This document shows positions 1-9,746 of a DNA stretch of 40,595 bases, piece by piece. Source of the DNA: Rhodopirellula sp. (GTDB lineage: Bacteria; Planctomycetota; Planctomycetia; Planctomycetales; Planctomycetaceae); assembly GCA_013203845.1 (NCBI GenBank), contig JABMPE010000631.1, positions 1-40,595 of the forward strand, in the 5' to 3' direction. Under the pieces are notes generated by a model. It was not told the DNA's origin and did no database searches. It was given only the letters and a program-made list of their open reading frames with translations. Both the position numbers and the translations under genes were made by a program. Position 1 is the first letter of the stretch, and every line of letters starts with the position of its first letter.

Positions 1-1490
1 GCGTGGCCTTTGCTGCCGAGTCGCAAATCGACCTGACCCGTTTCGTCGAGGCGAACTATCTGGCTGGCTCGACCGTCGGCAATGAATACTCGCTGCGACG
101 AATCCAGAGCGATTCCGTACGGAGCAAATCCGGGCCAGATTTCCAGGAGTTTCCCATCCAGATCAAACACCTGGATGCGGTCGTTTTCACGATCGCCGAC
201 AATGACTCGATGCTGTGAGTCGATCACGATGGAATGCGGAAGATGGAATTCGCCAGCTTCTGTACCACGCGTCCCCCACTGTGAAACAAACTTTCCATCG
301 CGATTGAATCTCATCACGCGGTTGTTTCCATAGCCATCCGTAATGAAGAAATCGCCGTTCGCGCTGAATGCGATGTCCGTCGGCTTGTTGAATTGATCGA
401 TGCCGGTTCCAGGCCGATCGGTTGTCCCCAGAGCCAGCAGAAGTTTCCCGGTCGGGCTGAACTTGAAGACGGTGTGATGTTTTGTGTCCGTCACCCAGAC
501 GTTGTCGTCACTGTCGACCCGCATGCCGTGAGCCGCTCCAATCAGGTCATCGCCCCATGACCTGATGAACTTCCCGGAAGCACTGAAGCAAAGGATTGGT
601 TTTTCGCCACGATGAAACAGGTAGAGGTCGCCTTTGCTGTTAATGGCAACGGCCGAGCAGGCTCCGAGCTTGATTCCTTCCGGGACTGTCAGAAATCCGA
701 TGACCGGTTCGTAACCGGCCGTGGCCAGTGCAGTAACCGCCTGCTCGCTCGAAGTTCGAGTTGAGAACGTCACGCGCCCGAAAGTATCCGGCGTGTGAAA
801 GGCGGGACTCTCAGTTGTGCCCGGCGACCATTGGCTGTACTGCGGGTTGGTCTGACCGCCCAGCCGATTCAGATTGAGATGCCAGACATCGCCGTTGCGC
901 GGGTGCAGCCTGCCAGTAACGTTTGCAAAGTTCGCAAACGGGATGGCGACTTCCAGCACCCAGCCGCGGTCTTTGTCGCTGTCGTCGTTGAGCGTTCCAT
1001 CAACCCTTGTCGCGATTAGAATTCCTTGCGAATTCCAGTTTGGAACTTCCTTACCCGGCCCATCCGGATGATGCCGATCGAGAATCGCCCGATTTACATT
1101 CATCTCGATATTAAAATAGTCAAACGGGCGATCAGGGTTCGGTGCCGTGAAAAGTTCAACGCAATCGTCTGTGTAAACCGCGCTGTCATGTTCCGTCTGA
1201 ATGGCCGAGATGTGTGCGTCCTGGCACTCGTACGACACGTATAGAAACTCATCGTCCCACAGCATCCGGGCAACCGTTTGTTCCTTCTTGCCTTCCTTCC
1301 ACCATGCAAACTTGAAATCGCTAAATAATGTCGCGTTCCGCCAGGCGAGTTCGTCGAGTTTCCCGTCGACCTGAATCTTCGAGTCAGGGCGATTGGCGAT
1401 GTACCGAGGCCGCAAGTCCTCAGCGCTCGATGTGCTGATAACTGCCAGAAACAATCCCGTGACTATGGCACCAAGGCGTGGAGAATTCAT
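1..1490 (-). CDS. Secreted CBM9-like / NHL beta-propeller fusion protein (partial, 3' end beyond window)
   Basis: The reading frame is open from an ATG at 1490 to the window edge, about 496 codons, so the C-terminus is missing. Residues 1-23 look like a Sec signal peptide ending near SSAED. Residues about 30-235 resemble a family 9 carbohydrate-binding or DOMON-like beta-sandwich: IQVDGKLDE, WDDEFLYVSYECQD, DDCVELF and RGWVLEVAIPF follow the pattern of extracellular CBM9-like domains. From about residue 260 onward come NHL repeats (MRVDSDDNVWVTD, IAFSANGDFFITDGYGN, IVIDSQHRVIVGDREND), which form a beta-propeller. The gene starts 46 bases after the DUF1501 stop on the same strand, so the two are probably cotranscribed. 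A role in binding extracellular glycan or protein is inferred from the folds. The fold assignment is fairly firm; the ligand is unknown. Confidence 0.85.
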   Translation of the reverse strand, partial: MNSPRLGAIVTGLFLAVISTSSAEDLRPRYIANRPDSKIQVDGKLDELAWRNATLFSDFKFAWWKEGKKEQTVARMLWDDEFLYVSYECQDAHISAIQTEHDSAVYTDDCVELFTAPNPDRPFDYFNIEMNVNRAILDRHHPDGPGKEVPNWNSQGILIATRVDGTLNDDSDKDRGWVLEVAIPFANFANVTGRLHPRNGDVWHLNLNRLGGQTNPQYSQWSPGTTESPAFHTPDTFGRVTFSTRTSSEQAVTALATAGYEPVIGFLTVPEGIKLGACSAVAINSKGDLYLFHRGEKPILCFSASGKFIRSWGDDLIGAAHGMRVDSDDNVWVTDTKHHTVFKFSPTGKLLLALGTTDRPGTGIDQFNKPTDIAFSANGDFFITDGYGNNRVMRFNRDGKFVSQWGTRGTEAGEFHLPHSIVIDSQHRVIVGDRENDRIQVFDLDGKLLEIWPGFAPYGIALDSSQRVFIADGRASQIVRLDETGQVDLRLGSKGH

Positions 1491-1536
1491 GAAAACTCGA
1501 TTGGGATCTTGGAATCTAAAGACAGAGGCACAACCA

Positions 1537-2910
1537 TCAGATCAGCTCGCTGATGACGGCGCCGTGATCGATAGCAGGAACCGGGCGGCCAGCGTGGTTG
1601 ATGAAACTGATATTCGGGTCGACTCCCAGCACCTTGAACACCGTGTGGTGCAAATCGCCGGGTCTCAGTGGACGATCCTGTGGAACTTCACCGAGCCGGT
1701 TACTTGAGCCGACTACCTGTCCGCCTTTGACACCGCCACCACCAATTAGAACCGACAGAACGTTCCCCCAGTGATCGCGGCCAGGCGTGCCCTGACTCAG
1801 CGGTGGGCCGCCGTTACCGCCGTCGTTCATGCGCGGTGTCCGACCGAATTCGCCCATCACCATCACGAGAGTCCGATCGAGCATTCCTCGATTTTCCAGA
1901 TCTTCGAACAGCGAACTGACGGCCATGTCGACGCGAGGCAAATGGTTTTCCATGGTGCCCTGGTGATTCCAGTGACTGTCCCAGCCACCGAAGTGACAGG
2001 TGACGAAAGTTGACCCGGCCTCGACCAACCGTCGCGCCAGCAGCGTGCTTTGCCCCCAGGTGTTACGACCGTAACGGTCTCGGAGCCGCGGGTCTTCCGT
2101 CGAAATATCGAACGCTTCGCGAGCACGGGACCCGGCCACAAGGTCGAACGCCTGTCGCTCGAATCGATCCATCGCGTCGATCATACCGGTCTGATCGGCT
2201 TCCCGTCGCAGCGTGTCGAACCCTTCGAGCAAACTCCGACGGTCATCCAGCCGGTTGATCGTCATGTCTTTGGCGAGGTTCAGGTTCTGAACTTTGTACG
2301 CGGCGGAATTCGGGTCGCTGCCGACGTCGAACGGGTCGTACTGGCGACCAACGTAATTCGCTCCGAAATAACCCGGTCGCAGGCCGATGCTCATGGCGTA
2401 AGGGATGCCGACATTTGCTGGCATTCCGGGATGACGGGCCCCCGACATTCGCGTCGCCGTCGCTCCGAAAAACGGTGACTTGCCGGCGTTCATCGCACCA
2501 CTGACTCCACCATAACCGGTCAGCATCCAGTGCCCACCTGTGAAATGGTCGCCGGTGTTGTGATGCATCGAACGGATCAGCGAAAAGCGGTCAGCAAGCC
2601 GGGCCTGCAACGGAAACATCTCGGTGATGTCCATGCCCGGCACGTTCGTATGAATCGGTTGCCAAAGGCCGGCATACTCCGCGGGTGCTTCAGGTTTTGG
2701 ATCGTACGTGTCATGTTGACTGGGTCCGCCATCCAGCCAGATCAGAATTACTGATGTGTCCTTGCGATCAGCCGGGGCAGTTGCCTCCTTCGCCCGCAGC
2801 AACTGCGGCACTCCGATACTTCCGATTCCCGCCATACCGACCTGCAGAAAGCTTCGGCGGCTGTAGCCATCACAGTAAGCAGATGTTTTTCCAGCGTTGA
2901 TTCGGAACAT
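1537..2910 (-). CDS. DUF1501 family protein with twin-arginine signal
   Basis: A 457-residue protein of the DUF1501 family, which is abundant in Planctomycetes and related to the sulfatase/alkaline phosphatase superfamily. The N-terminus carries a twin-arginine motif (RRSFLQVG, Arg18-Arg19) followed by a hydrophobic stretch, so Tat export is expected. Family hallmarks are the LIWLDGGPSQHDTYDPKP block near residue 55, SLIRSMHH, ARRLVEAGSTFVTCHFGGWDSH, VMGEFGRTPRMN and GGVKGGQVVGSSN. The length is normal for the family. Typical partners are PSCyt1/DUF1549/DUF1553 proteins, but none is adjacent here. Instead the next gene on the strand is the CBM9-like/NHL fusion. The biochemical activity of DUF1501 is not established, so none is assigned. 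The 496-base gap upstream separates it from a divergent DUF1501 gene. Confidence 0.93.
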   Translation of the reverse strand: MFRINAGKTSAYCDGYSRRSFLQVGMAGIGSIGVPQLLRAKEATAPADRKDTSVILIWLDGGPSQHDTYDPKPEAPAEYAGLWQPIHTNVPGMDITEMFPLQARLADRFSLIRSMHHNTGDHFTGGHWMLTGYGGVSGAMNAGKSPFFGATATRMSGARHPGMPANVGIPYAMSIGLRPGYFGANYVGRQYDPFDVGSDPNSAAYKVQNLNLAKDMTINRLDDRRSLLEGFDTLRREADQTGMIDAMDRFERQAFDLVAGSRAREAFDISTEDPRLRDRYGRNTWGQSTLLARRLVEAGSTFVTCHFGGWDSHWNHQGTMENHLPRVDMAVSSLFEDLENRGMLDRTLVMVMGEFGRTPRMNDGGNGGPPLSQGTPGRDHWGNVLSVLIGGGGVKGGQVVGSSNRLGEVPQDRPLRPGDLHHTVFKVLGVDPNISFINHAGRPVPAIDHGAVISELI

Positions 2911-3406
2911 GGCAGTCTCACGTCAGCAGGAAGGAACGGGTGGGGCGGGTAGTCTCAAACGGTGGGTCGCTGATGCGGAGTTATAAGGGCTGGATGATAC
3001 GACTCGCAGATCTCAATGAGCAATGGCCAAGACCACAACTATTCGTCAGAGTGACCTGCAAACCTTCGTTTCCAGCGGAATAATTTCCGGAATACCCAAC
3101 CGGACATCTTTACAGCAGCTCGCGAATCCAGTTTGCACCGCGACCGATTCGGGATCAGGGAAGCTGGACTTCAGTAGCCGAACTTTGTCGTGGAACAGAT
3201 CCCAGACAATTCGACTCATACTGGCCACGGGATGTTTCGGAATAGAATGGTTTTTGAAAGTTGAACACAATTGGTGACAACGAATTGCAGACCGGTTGAA
3301 CTGGTGACCTGAGTTGTGTTGTTAACCGCTGGCAACGTCACATGGCCGGTCGAATTTCTCAGAAATACGACGGTCGCGAATCTGCAGAAACCTCGCAGGA
3401 AATAAC
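2911..3406. other. Divergent intergenic region between two DUF1501 genes
   Basis: This stretch of about 500 bases lies between two outward-facing DUF1501 genes and must hold both promoters. I see no convincing gene. Around 3262-3321 there is a loose inverted pair (AACACAA and TTGTGTT) and a repeated GGTGAC, which could be an operator, but neither is strong. Short open frames here have no recognisable protein character. Confidence 0.4.
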
Positions 3407-4753
3407 ATGCTGACGTTACGAGGCAACGTGATCCAATCAGCGACATCGATCGATCGACGCTCGTTTCTGACACTCGGAGCCTTGCCGCCACTTGGTCTGG
3501 CTCTTCCACAGTTGCTGGCCGCTGAACAGTCTGCCGCAACACCTCGGAATGACGTGTCGATCATCCTGTTCTTCATGGCTGGTGGACCATCACATATCGA
3601 CATGTACGATATGAAGCCGGCACAACCCGTGGAGGTCCGTGGTCCATTCTCGCCGATTGAAACCAACCTGCCAGGATTGAGTGTCTGCGATCTGATGCCG
3701 CGGCACTCGGCCATTGCGAACAAGCTGTCGGTCATCCGCTCCATCTCGCACGACCTGTCCGTGCATGACGATGCCGCTCACTGGCTGCAGACCGGATACC
3801 CTTTGCTCAATGCCCGCCAAAAGGGGCAGCAGAATCCGAGTCAGGGTTCGGTGGTGTCTTACTTCCGATCCGATGCGGCCAGCACCATGCCTCCATACGT
3901 CTGCATTCCTGAAGACTATCGGCGACACCTTGGATTCTACGAGCACGCCGCTTTCCTGAGTTCCCGACACAACGCGCTGGATGCTGGTGGCGACCCAAGT
4001 CTCGGCAATTACCGCCCGCCGAACTTCGCGCTGCCGAAAGAAATCAACGTCGATCGAATTCGGGATCGCCGCCACCTTTTTGGAGCACTTGACCAGCTTC
4101 ATCAGAAAACCACCTCGCTACCGCAGTTCGCCGACCTGGACGACGTTCAACAGCAGTCCTTCGAACTGGTCTGCGGTTCTCAGGCGCGCGAAGCATTCGA
4201 CCTCTCGCAGGAACCGGAACCACTCCGCGACCGATACGGTCGCCATGCCTATGGCCAGTCAGCTCTATTGGCACGACGACTGGTCGAGTCGGGAGTCTCG
4301 TTCGTCACGATCAACCTGTATGAGAAAGACGTGGACTGGTGGGACGATCATTACATGATTGAATCGCACCTGCGGAAACGGTTGCCGGCTTACGACCAGG
4401 CACTTTCCACCTTGATTGAAGACCTGGAAGCACGCGGCCAGCGAGATCGTGTTCTGGTCGCCGCCTTTGGTGAATTTGGACGCGCCCCGAGAATTGACAC
4501 GAACTCTGGACGAGGCCACTGGCCGAAGGCCATGCATGCGGTGCTCAGCGGCGGCGGGTTGAAAGACGGACAGATTATCGGATCGACGACTTCGAACGGC
4601 GGCGAGCCTCACGACCGACCGCTAAAGCCAGCTGACCTTCTCGCGACGATGTACCACGCCGTTGGTATTGATCATTCGGCGACGGTCATCGATCGCCAGA
4701 ACCGACCGATTCCAATTCTGCCGGAAGGTCGACCGATTCGCGAACTCATCTGA
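3407..4753 (+). CDS. DUF1501 family protein with twin-arginine signal
   Basis: A 448-residue DUF1501 protein, divergent from and paralogous to the gene at 1537-2910. An AGGA at 3397-3400 lies six bases before the ATG and supports the start. The twin-arginine motif is RRSFLTLG (Arg17-Arg18), followed by a hydrophobic segment ending near LLAAE. Family blocks are ILFFMAGGPSHIDMYDMKP, SVIRSISHD, LLARRLVESGVSFVTIN, VAAFGEFGRAPRI and GGGLKDGQIIGSTT. The segment after the export signal matches the sister protein in order and spacing, but the sequences clearly differ, so this is not a recent duplication. No PSCyt1/DUF1549 partner is next to it. Downstream is a sulfatase remnant. Export by Tat is likely; the enzymatic role is unknown for the family. 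Confidence 0.93.
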   Translation: MLTLRGNVIQSATSIDRRSFLTLGALPPLGLALPQLLAAEQSAATPRNDVSIILFFMAGGPSHIDMYDMKPAQPVEVRGPFSPIETNLPGLSVCDLMPRHSAIANKLSVIRSISHDLSVHDDAAHWLQTGYPLLNARQKGQQNPSQGSVVSYFRSDAASTMPPYVCIPEDYRRHLGFYEHAAFLSSRHNALDAGGDPSLGNYRPPNFALPKEINVDRIRDRRHLFGALDQLHQKTTSLPQFADLDDVQQQSFELVCGSQAREAFDLSQEPEPLRDRYGRHAYGQSALLARRLVESGVSFVTINLYEKDVDWWDDHYMIESHLRKRLPAYDQALSTLIEDLEARGQRDRVLVAAFGEFGRAPRIDTNSGRGHWPKAMHAVLSGGGLKDGQIIGSTTSNGGEPHDRPLKPADLLATMYHAVGIDHSATVIDRQNRPIPILPEGRPIRELI

Positions 4754-4822
4754 GTAACGTGGATAACGACAGTGCGACGCCGACATTCACCTCGCTATAG
4801 TTCCTTCCAGAACGACTGGTAG

Positions 4823-5224
4823 AACGCCCTCTTGCGACGTGCCTGTGTGGAGCGACGCATTGGAGACACGATGTACAAGAACACGGCGGTGCCGATTCCA
4901 GTTTCGCTGGTGCGAAAGCCTGAGCAGATTCCGGCATGGGGAAAACCGACCGGAGTGAAACCGGCTCAACTGCAGATTCTGAAGCGCAGTTACTACGGCA
5001 TGGTCAAGTACATTGATGACAACATCGGGCAGGTGCTGGACGCACTTCGCGAACGGCAACTTCTGGCGCGAACCATCATCGTCTTTACGTCGGATCGCGG
5101 TGATCTTTGCGGTGACCTTTGCGGTGAGCCTGGTCGGTTGAGCAAAGGCGTTCCGTACGAAGGTTCCGCTCGCATTCCGTTCCTGGGTCAATCAGGTGCT
5201 GAAGTCCAGCCAGGCAGCGCATGA
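4823..5224 (+). pseudogene. Decayed internal fragment of a sulfatase
   Basis: About 130 codons resemble only the middle of an arylsulfatase-type protein: YYGMVKYIDDNIGQVLDAL, TIIVFTSDRGD, then SKGVPYEGSARIPFL. The N-terminal half with the formylglycine Cys/Ser-x-Pro-x-Arg motif is missing, and so is the C-terminal half. An in-frame stop lies at 4820-4822. The usual SDHGD metal-site motif reads SDRGD. A 12-base unit is repeated in tandem (5101-5112 and 5113-5124, 11 of 12 identical), adding four residues (LCGD) in the active-site loop. The open frame can start at a TTG at 4832, and its TGA overlaps the ATG of the DUF58 gene (ATGA at 5221-5224). It cannot be a working sulfatase. Sulfatases are numerous in marine planctomycetes, so a decayed copy is plausible. 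Confidence 0.8.
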
Positions 5225-6126
5225 CTGACATACAATCAAGGCCGCAACTCACTCCGCTTCTCTCGAATGAAACTCTCGCTCGGGTGGAACGAATGCGGTT
5301 GTGTCCGAACCGGCGGCTGACCAACCGGACTCGCGGCGAACACGCGGTTGGCACCGGCGGTGCGAGCATCGACTTTTCCGACTACCGCGATTACGTCGCG
5401 GGAGACGACATCCGCTACGTCGACTGGAACATCTTCGCGCGTCTGCAGCGACCGTATCTCAAACTTTACGCTCACGAAGAAGAACTGCACGTCGTGGTAT
5501 TACTGGACGCATCGTCGTCGATGGTTTCTGAGGAGAAGTACGAACGTGCCCGGCAACTGGCGGCGGCCTTTTCGACGATGGCCCTGCTGGGGACCGAGCG
5601 TCTCAGTCTGTTTGCCGGCAGCCGCGACGACGACCAACCGGCGATGCTGCAAGGTGCTTCCGGACGACAGGCCACGCGGCTGGTATTCGAGTTCCTGGAG
5701 CATCTGGTGCCAGGTGGCGACTCGACAATTGATGCAACCATCGCGTCCGCGCTTCGTGTCCATCGCGGTCGAGGCATAGCCATCGTCCTGTCGGATTTCC
5801 TGACAACAAGTGACATGACTCGCAGCTTCAATCGGCTCAACAGTGCCGGGCTGGAAATTCTCGCGGTGCAGATCCTCGGCCCCAACGAGATCGAACCGGA
5901 TCTCACCGGTGACGTTCGACTGGTTGATTGTGAAACGGGTCGCACGCTCGACGTGTCGTCCGCGCGGGATCTGCTTGACCTTTACCACGAACACCGATCT
6001 GCAATGCAGACACACCTGTCGTCGCAGTGCCGACGGCGAAATGGTCGCTTTGAATCCGTCAGTTCGGCTGAAACGCTGGAATCGATCCTGTTCGAGACGC
6101 TGCTGCGTCGAGGATGGATTCGATGA
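5221..6126 (+). CDS. DUF58 domain protein (MoxR/Bat-type operon)
   Basis: A 301-residue DUF58 protein. The defining block is RDYVAGDDIRYVDWNIFARL (residues 57-76), preceded by the glycine-rich linker GEHAVGTGG. A von Willebrand-like fold follows with a MIDAS-type DASSSM at 96-101 and a later IVLSDFL. There are no membrane segments, so it is probably cytoplasmic or membrane-associated. DUF58 proteins normally follow a MoxR AAA+ ATPase and precede BatA-type proteins; such operons are linked to metalloenzyme maturation or stress tolerance. Here no MoxR gene precedes it. A sulfatase remnant overlaps its start by ATGA instead. The next gene overlaps its stop by ATGA, which suggests translational coupling. 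The gene itself looks intact. Confidence 0.9.
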   Translation: MTDIQSRPQLTPLLSNETLARVERMRLCPNRRLTNRTRGEHAVGTGGASIDFSDYRDYVAGDDIRYVDWNIFARLQRPYLKLYAHEEELHVVVLLDASSSMVSEEKYERARQLAAAFSTMALLGTERLSLFAGSRDDDQPAMLQGASGRQATRLVFEFLEHLVPGGDSTIDATIASALRVHRGRGIAIVLSDFLTTSDMTRSFNRLNSAGLEILAVQILGPNEIEPDLTGDVRLVDCETGRTLDVSSARDLLDLYHEHRSAMQTHLSSQCRRRNGRFESVSSAETLESILFETLLRRGWIR

Positions 6127-8030
6127 ACTGGCCTGGATTTTCCGCGATCGCCAACGCCTGGTGGCTGCTTCTGCTCATACCGCTGCTGGTCTTTTACTTT
6201 CTGAAACTCAAGCGACCACATGTCGAGATTTCATCGCTCGTGCTCTGGCAGTCGGTTGTTAACGATCAGCGAGTCAACTCGCCCTTCCAGAAGTTCCGCC
6301 GCAATATTCTGTTGTGGCTGCAGGTGGCGATTCTGATTCTGCTTGTTGCCGCCGCCATGCAACCCTTCGTTCGTGGCTCTGCCGAGCAGGCCGCGTATCA
6401 GCCCGTGTTGATCGACTGTTCGGCCAGCATGGCGGCAATGGATTCGGCGACAGGCAAAACTCGACTTGAAATTGCAAAAGAGCGAGTCACCGAACTCATC
6501 GACAATCTGAATTCTGGCCAGCAGATTTCATTGATCGCCGTCCATTCGTCAGCTGATCGACTCACCGAATTCACTGGTAACCGTCGAATTCTGCAGGAGG
6601 CCTTAACGGCGATTCGCGTGCGGGATGTGCCGAGCCATCTCGATGACGCCTTTCGATTGACGCAGGCGCTGGCCAGAACGGTTCCGGTCGAATCGGCAGT
6701 ACTTTTTTCCGACGGAAACATTCCTGAAAAAGTGCGTTTTGCTCTACCGTTCCGCGTCAATTACCAGCAGCTGTCGACTGGCGGTCCGAATGCCGGCATT
6801 ACGGCGTTTAATGCTCGGCTGACTTCGTCACAGGACTGGGATGTCTTCCTCAGGATTGAATCCTCCGCCGATGTTTCCGGACAACTGGTTCTTCTGCAGG
6901 ACGGTCAGCCGCTGGGCGAACAGCCGTATGTTCTGGAAGCTGGCGAGTCTCAGCGGCTGACGTTCCGAGCCACTTCTGAAGTGTCAACAGAACTGGAAGC
7001 TCGTCTGACTCCAGGAAAGACGGATACGGACTCACTCGACGCCGACAACGTTGCCTGGCTCGATCTTCCGCCGGCGCGACCGCTGCGGGTTTACGCGTCA
7101 CCAGAACTCAGCGGCTTTCGCCGCGCATTGATATCAATACCTGGCGTCGATCTCTTCCCGAAACCGGATCAACCTGCGCAACGATCCGTTCCTTACGACC
7201 TGGTCATCAGCGATCAACGGGAAGACGAAAAGCTGATCGCCGCGGTCTATCTGCTGGCAGGAGTTACACCCGAAGAGGTGGAGTCACTGGTCGAGCCAGC
7301 TGCCGGGCTGACAGGATTTCTTGACTGGGAACGCACGGCGCCGCTGCTTCGCCACATGCAGTTGCGGGACGTGGAGATCGCCGACGCCGTTCAGACTGCT
7401 GCTGGAGTCGACGATGGCGACTTCGAAGCAGCCGGATACTCGGTGCTGGCCAGCGGCACGGGCGGACCGCTGATTCTTCGCCAACAATCGGCATCCCGGT
7501 TGATGTTTTACACGATGTTTCAGATAGGACGTTCAACGCTTGAGTATCGAGTGGCGTTTCCCGTACTGGTGGCCAATCTCGTTCAGCTGGCCAGGCAGGA
7601 AGCGTCGGTCGGCGACGTGACCGGAGTTCAAACCGGCGTCCTGCCAGCGGTCGCTCTCAAGGCGGGAGCTCCGTACGAGATCATCGGACCGGACGGGACT
7701 CAGCAAAAGGTGCTGGCCGATGAAACCGGTCAGCTGCGCGGAGTTTCGGGCGGCCAAGTTGGCCGATATCTCATCAGCGGCGAAGATGCCGAGACCTTTT
7801 CGGTGGCCGCCAACCTTCTCAGCGCGGCAGAAACGACGCTGGCCGCTGTCGACGCGATCGAATTCGACGAGCAATCCGTTTCTTCGGCTGACGAAGTCCT
7901 TGAAAATGATCACCCGCTCTGGACGACGGTGACCGGCCTGGCGTTCGGGCTCCTGCTACTCGAATGGTGGTTCTTTCAGCGACCTCGGACGCGAAATCGG
8001 AGTCGCAATTCTCTTGCTGGTTCCCGGTAG
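6123..8030 (+). CDS. BatA-type von Willebrand factor A membrane protein
   Basis: A 635-residue protein. The chosen ATG at 6123 overlaps the DUF58 stop, and a GAGG lies nine bases upstream. An ATG three codons earlier (6114) would place that GAGG directly against the start, so it is less likely. Counting from 6114, the N-terminus has a BatA (aerotolerance regulator) module: a membrane helix at about 13-30, the LKLKRPHVEISSL block, and a second helix at about 64-83. A von Willebrand A domain follows with MIDAS DCSASM (Asp101) and VLFSDGN. The rest is periplasmic beta-rich sequence without a recognised domain, ending in a helix near 605-622. It should form a membrane complex with the DUF58 protein. 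The usual third partner, a larger VWA/amidotransferase-like protein, is not downstream. Confidence 0.88.
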   Translation: MNWPGFSAIANAWWLLLLIPLLVFYFLKLKRPHVEISSLVLWQSVVNDQRVNSPFQKFRRNILLWLQVAILILLVAAAMQPFVRGSAEQAAYQPVLIDCSASMAAMDSATGKTRLEIAKERVTELIDNLNSGQQISLIAVHSSADRLTEFTGNRRILQEALTAIRVRDVPSHLDDAFRLTQALARTVPVESAVLFSDGNIPEKVRFALPFRVNYQQLSTGGPNAGITAFNARLTSSQDWDVFLRIESSADVSGQLVLLQDGQPLGEQPYVLEAGESQRLTFRATSEVSTELEARLTPGKTDTDSLDADNVAWLDLPPARPLRVYASPELSGFRRALISIPGVDLFPKPDQPAQRSVPYDLVISDQREDEKLIAAVYLLAGVTPEEVESLVEPAAGLTGFLDWERTAPLLRHMQLRDVEIADAVQTAAGVDDGDFEAAGYSVLASGTGGPLILRQQSASRLMFYTMFQIGRSTLEYRVAFPVLVANLVQLARQEASVGDVTGVQTGVLPAVALKAGAPYEIIGPDGTQQKVLADETGQLRGVSGGQVGRYLISGEDAETFSVAANLLSAAETTLAAVDAIEFDEQSVSSADEVLENDHPLWTTVTGLAFGLLLLEWWFFQRPRTRNRSRNSLAGSR

Positions 8031-9556
<1,526 letters not shown>

Positions 9557-9625
9557 TTCGGCATTTGATTTGATCGCCGAATCAGCAGAAACGTGCTGAT
9601 TGGCAATCATCAAAACTGAAAGTCC

Positions 9626-9664
9626 AAGAGCCCTTCGACGAATTTCGTCGGAGGGCTCTTTTCG
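9626..9664 (+). terminator. Rho-independent terminator of gap
   Basis: A long hairpin begins AAGAGCCCT and closes with AGGGCTCTT. It has about 15 base pairs with a single G-U pair and a short AT-rich loop, and is followed by a T-rich end (TTTTCG). It lies about 70 bases after the gap stop and ahead of the convergent gene at 9747, so it may serve both strands. Confidence 0.9.
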
Positions 9665-9746
9665 TATTCCGAATGAGAACTTCCTGGAGATGGCCGGTGG
9701 GCCACGGGAGTTTCACGACACTGAGGCGTTGATCGGCATTACCTGA

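Noticed and set aside
3023..3277. Plus-strand frame of 84 codons between the divergent DUF1501 genes
   Set aside because: No ribosome site, no family character, and an equally long frame on the opposite strand; it must lie in promoter DNA.
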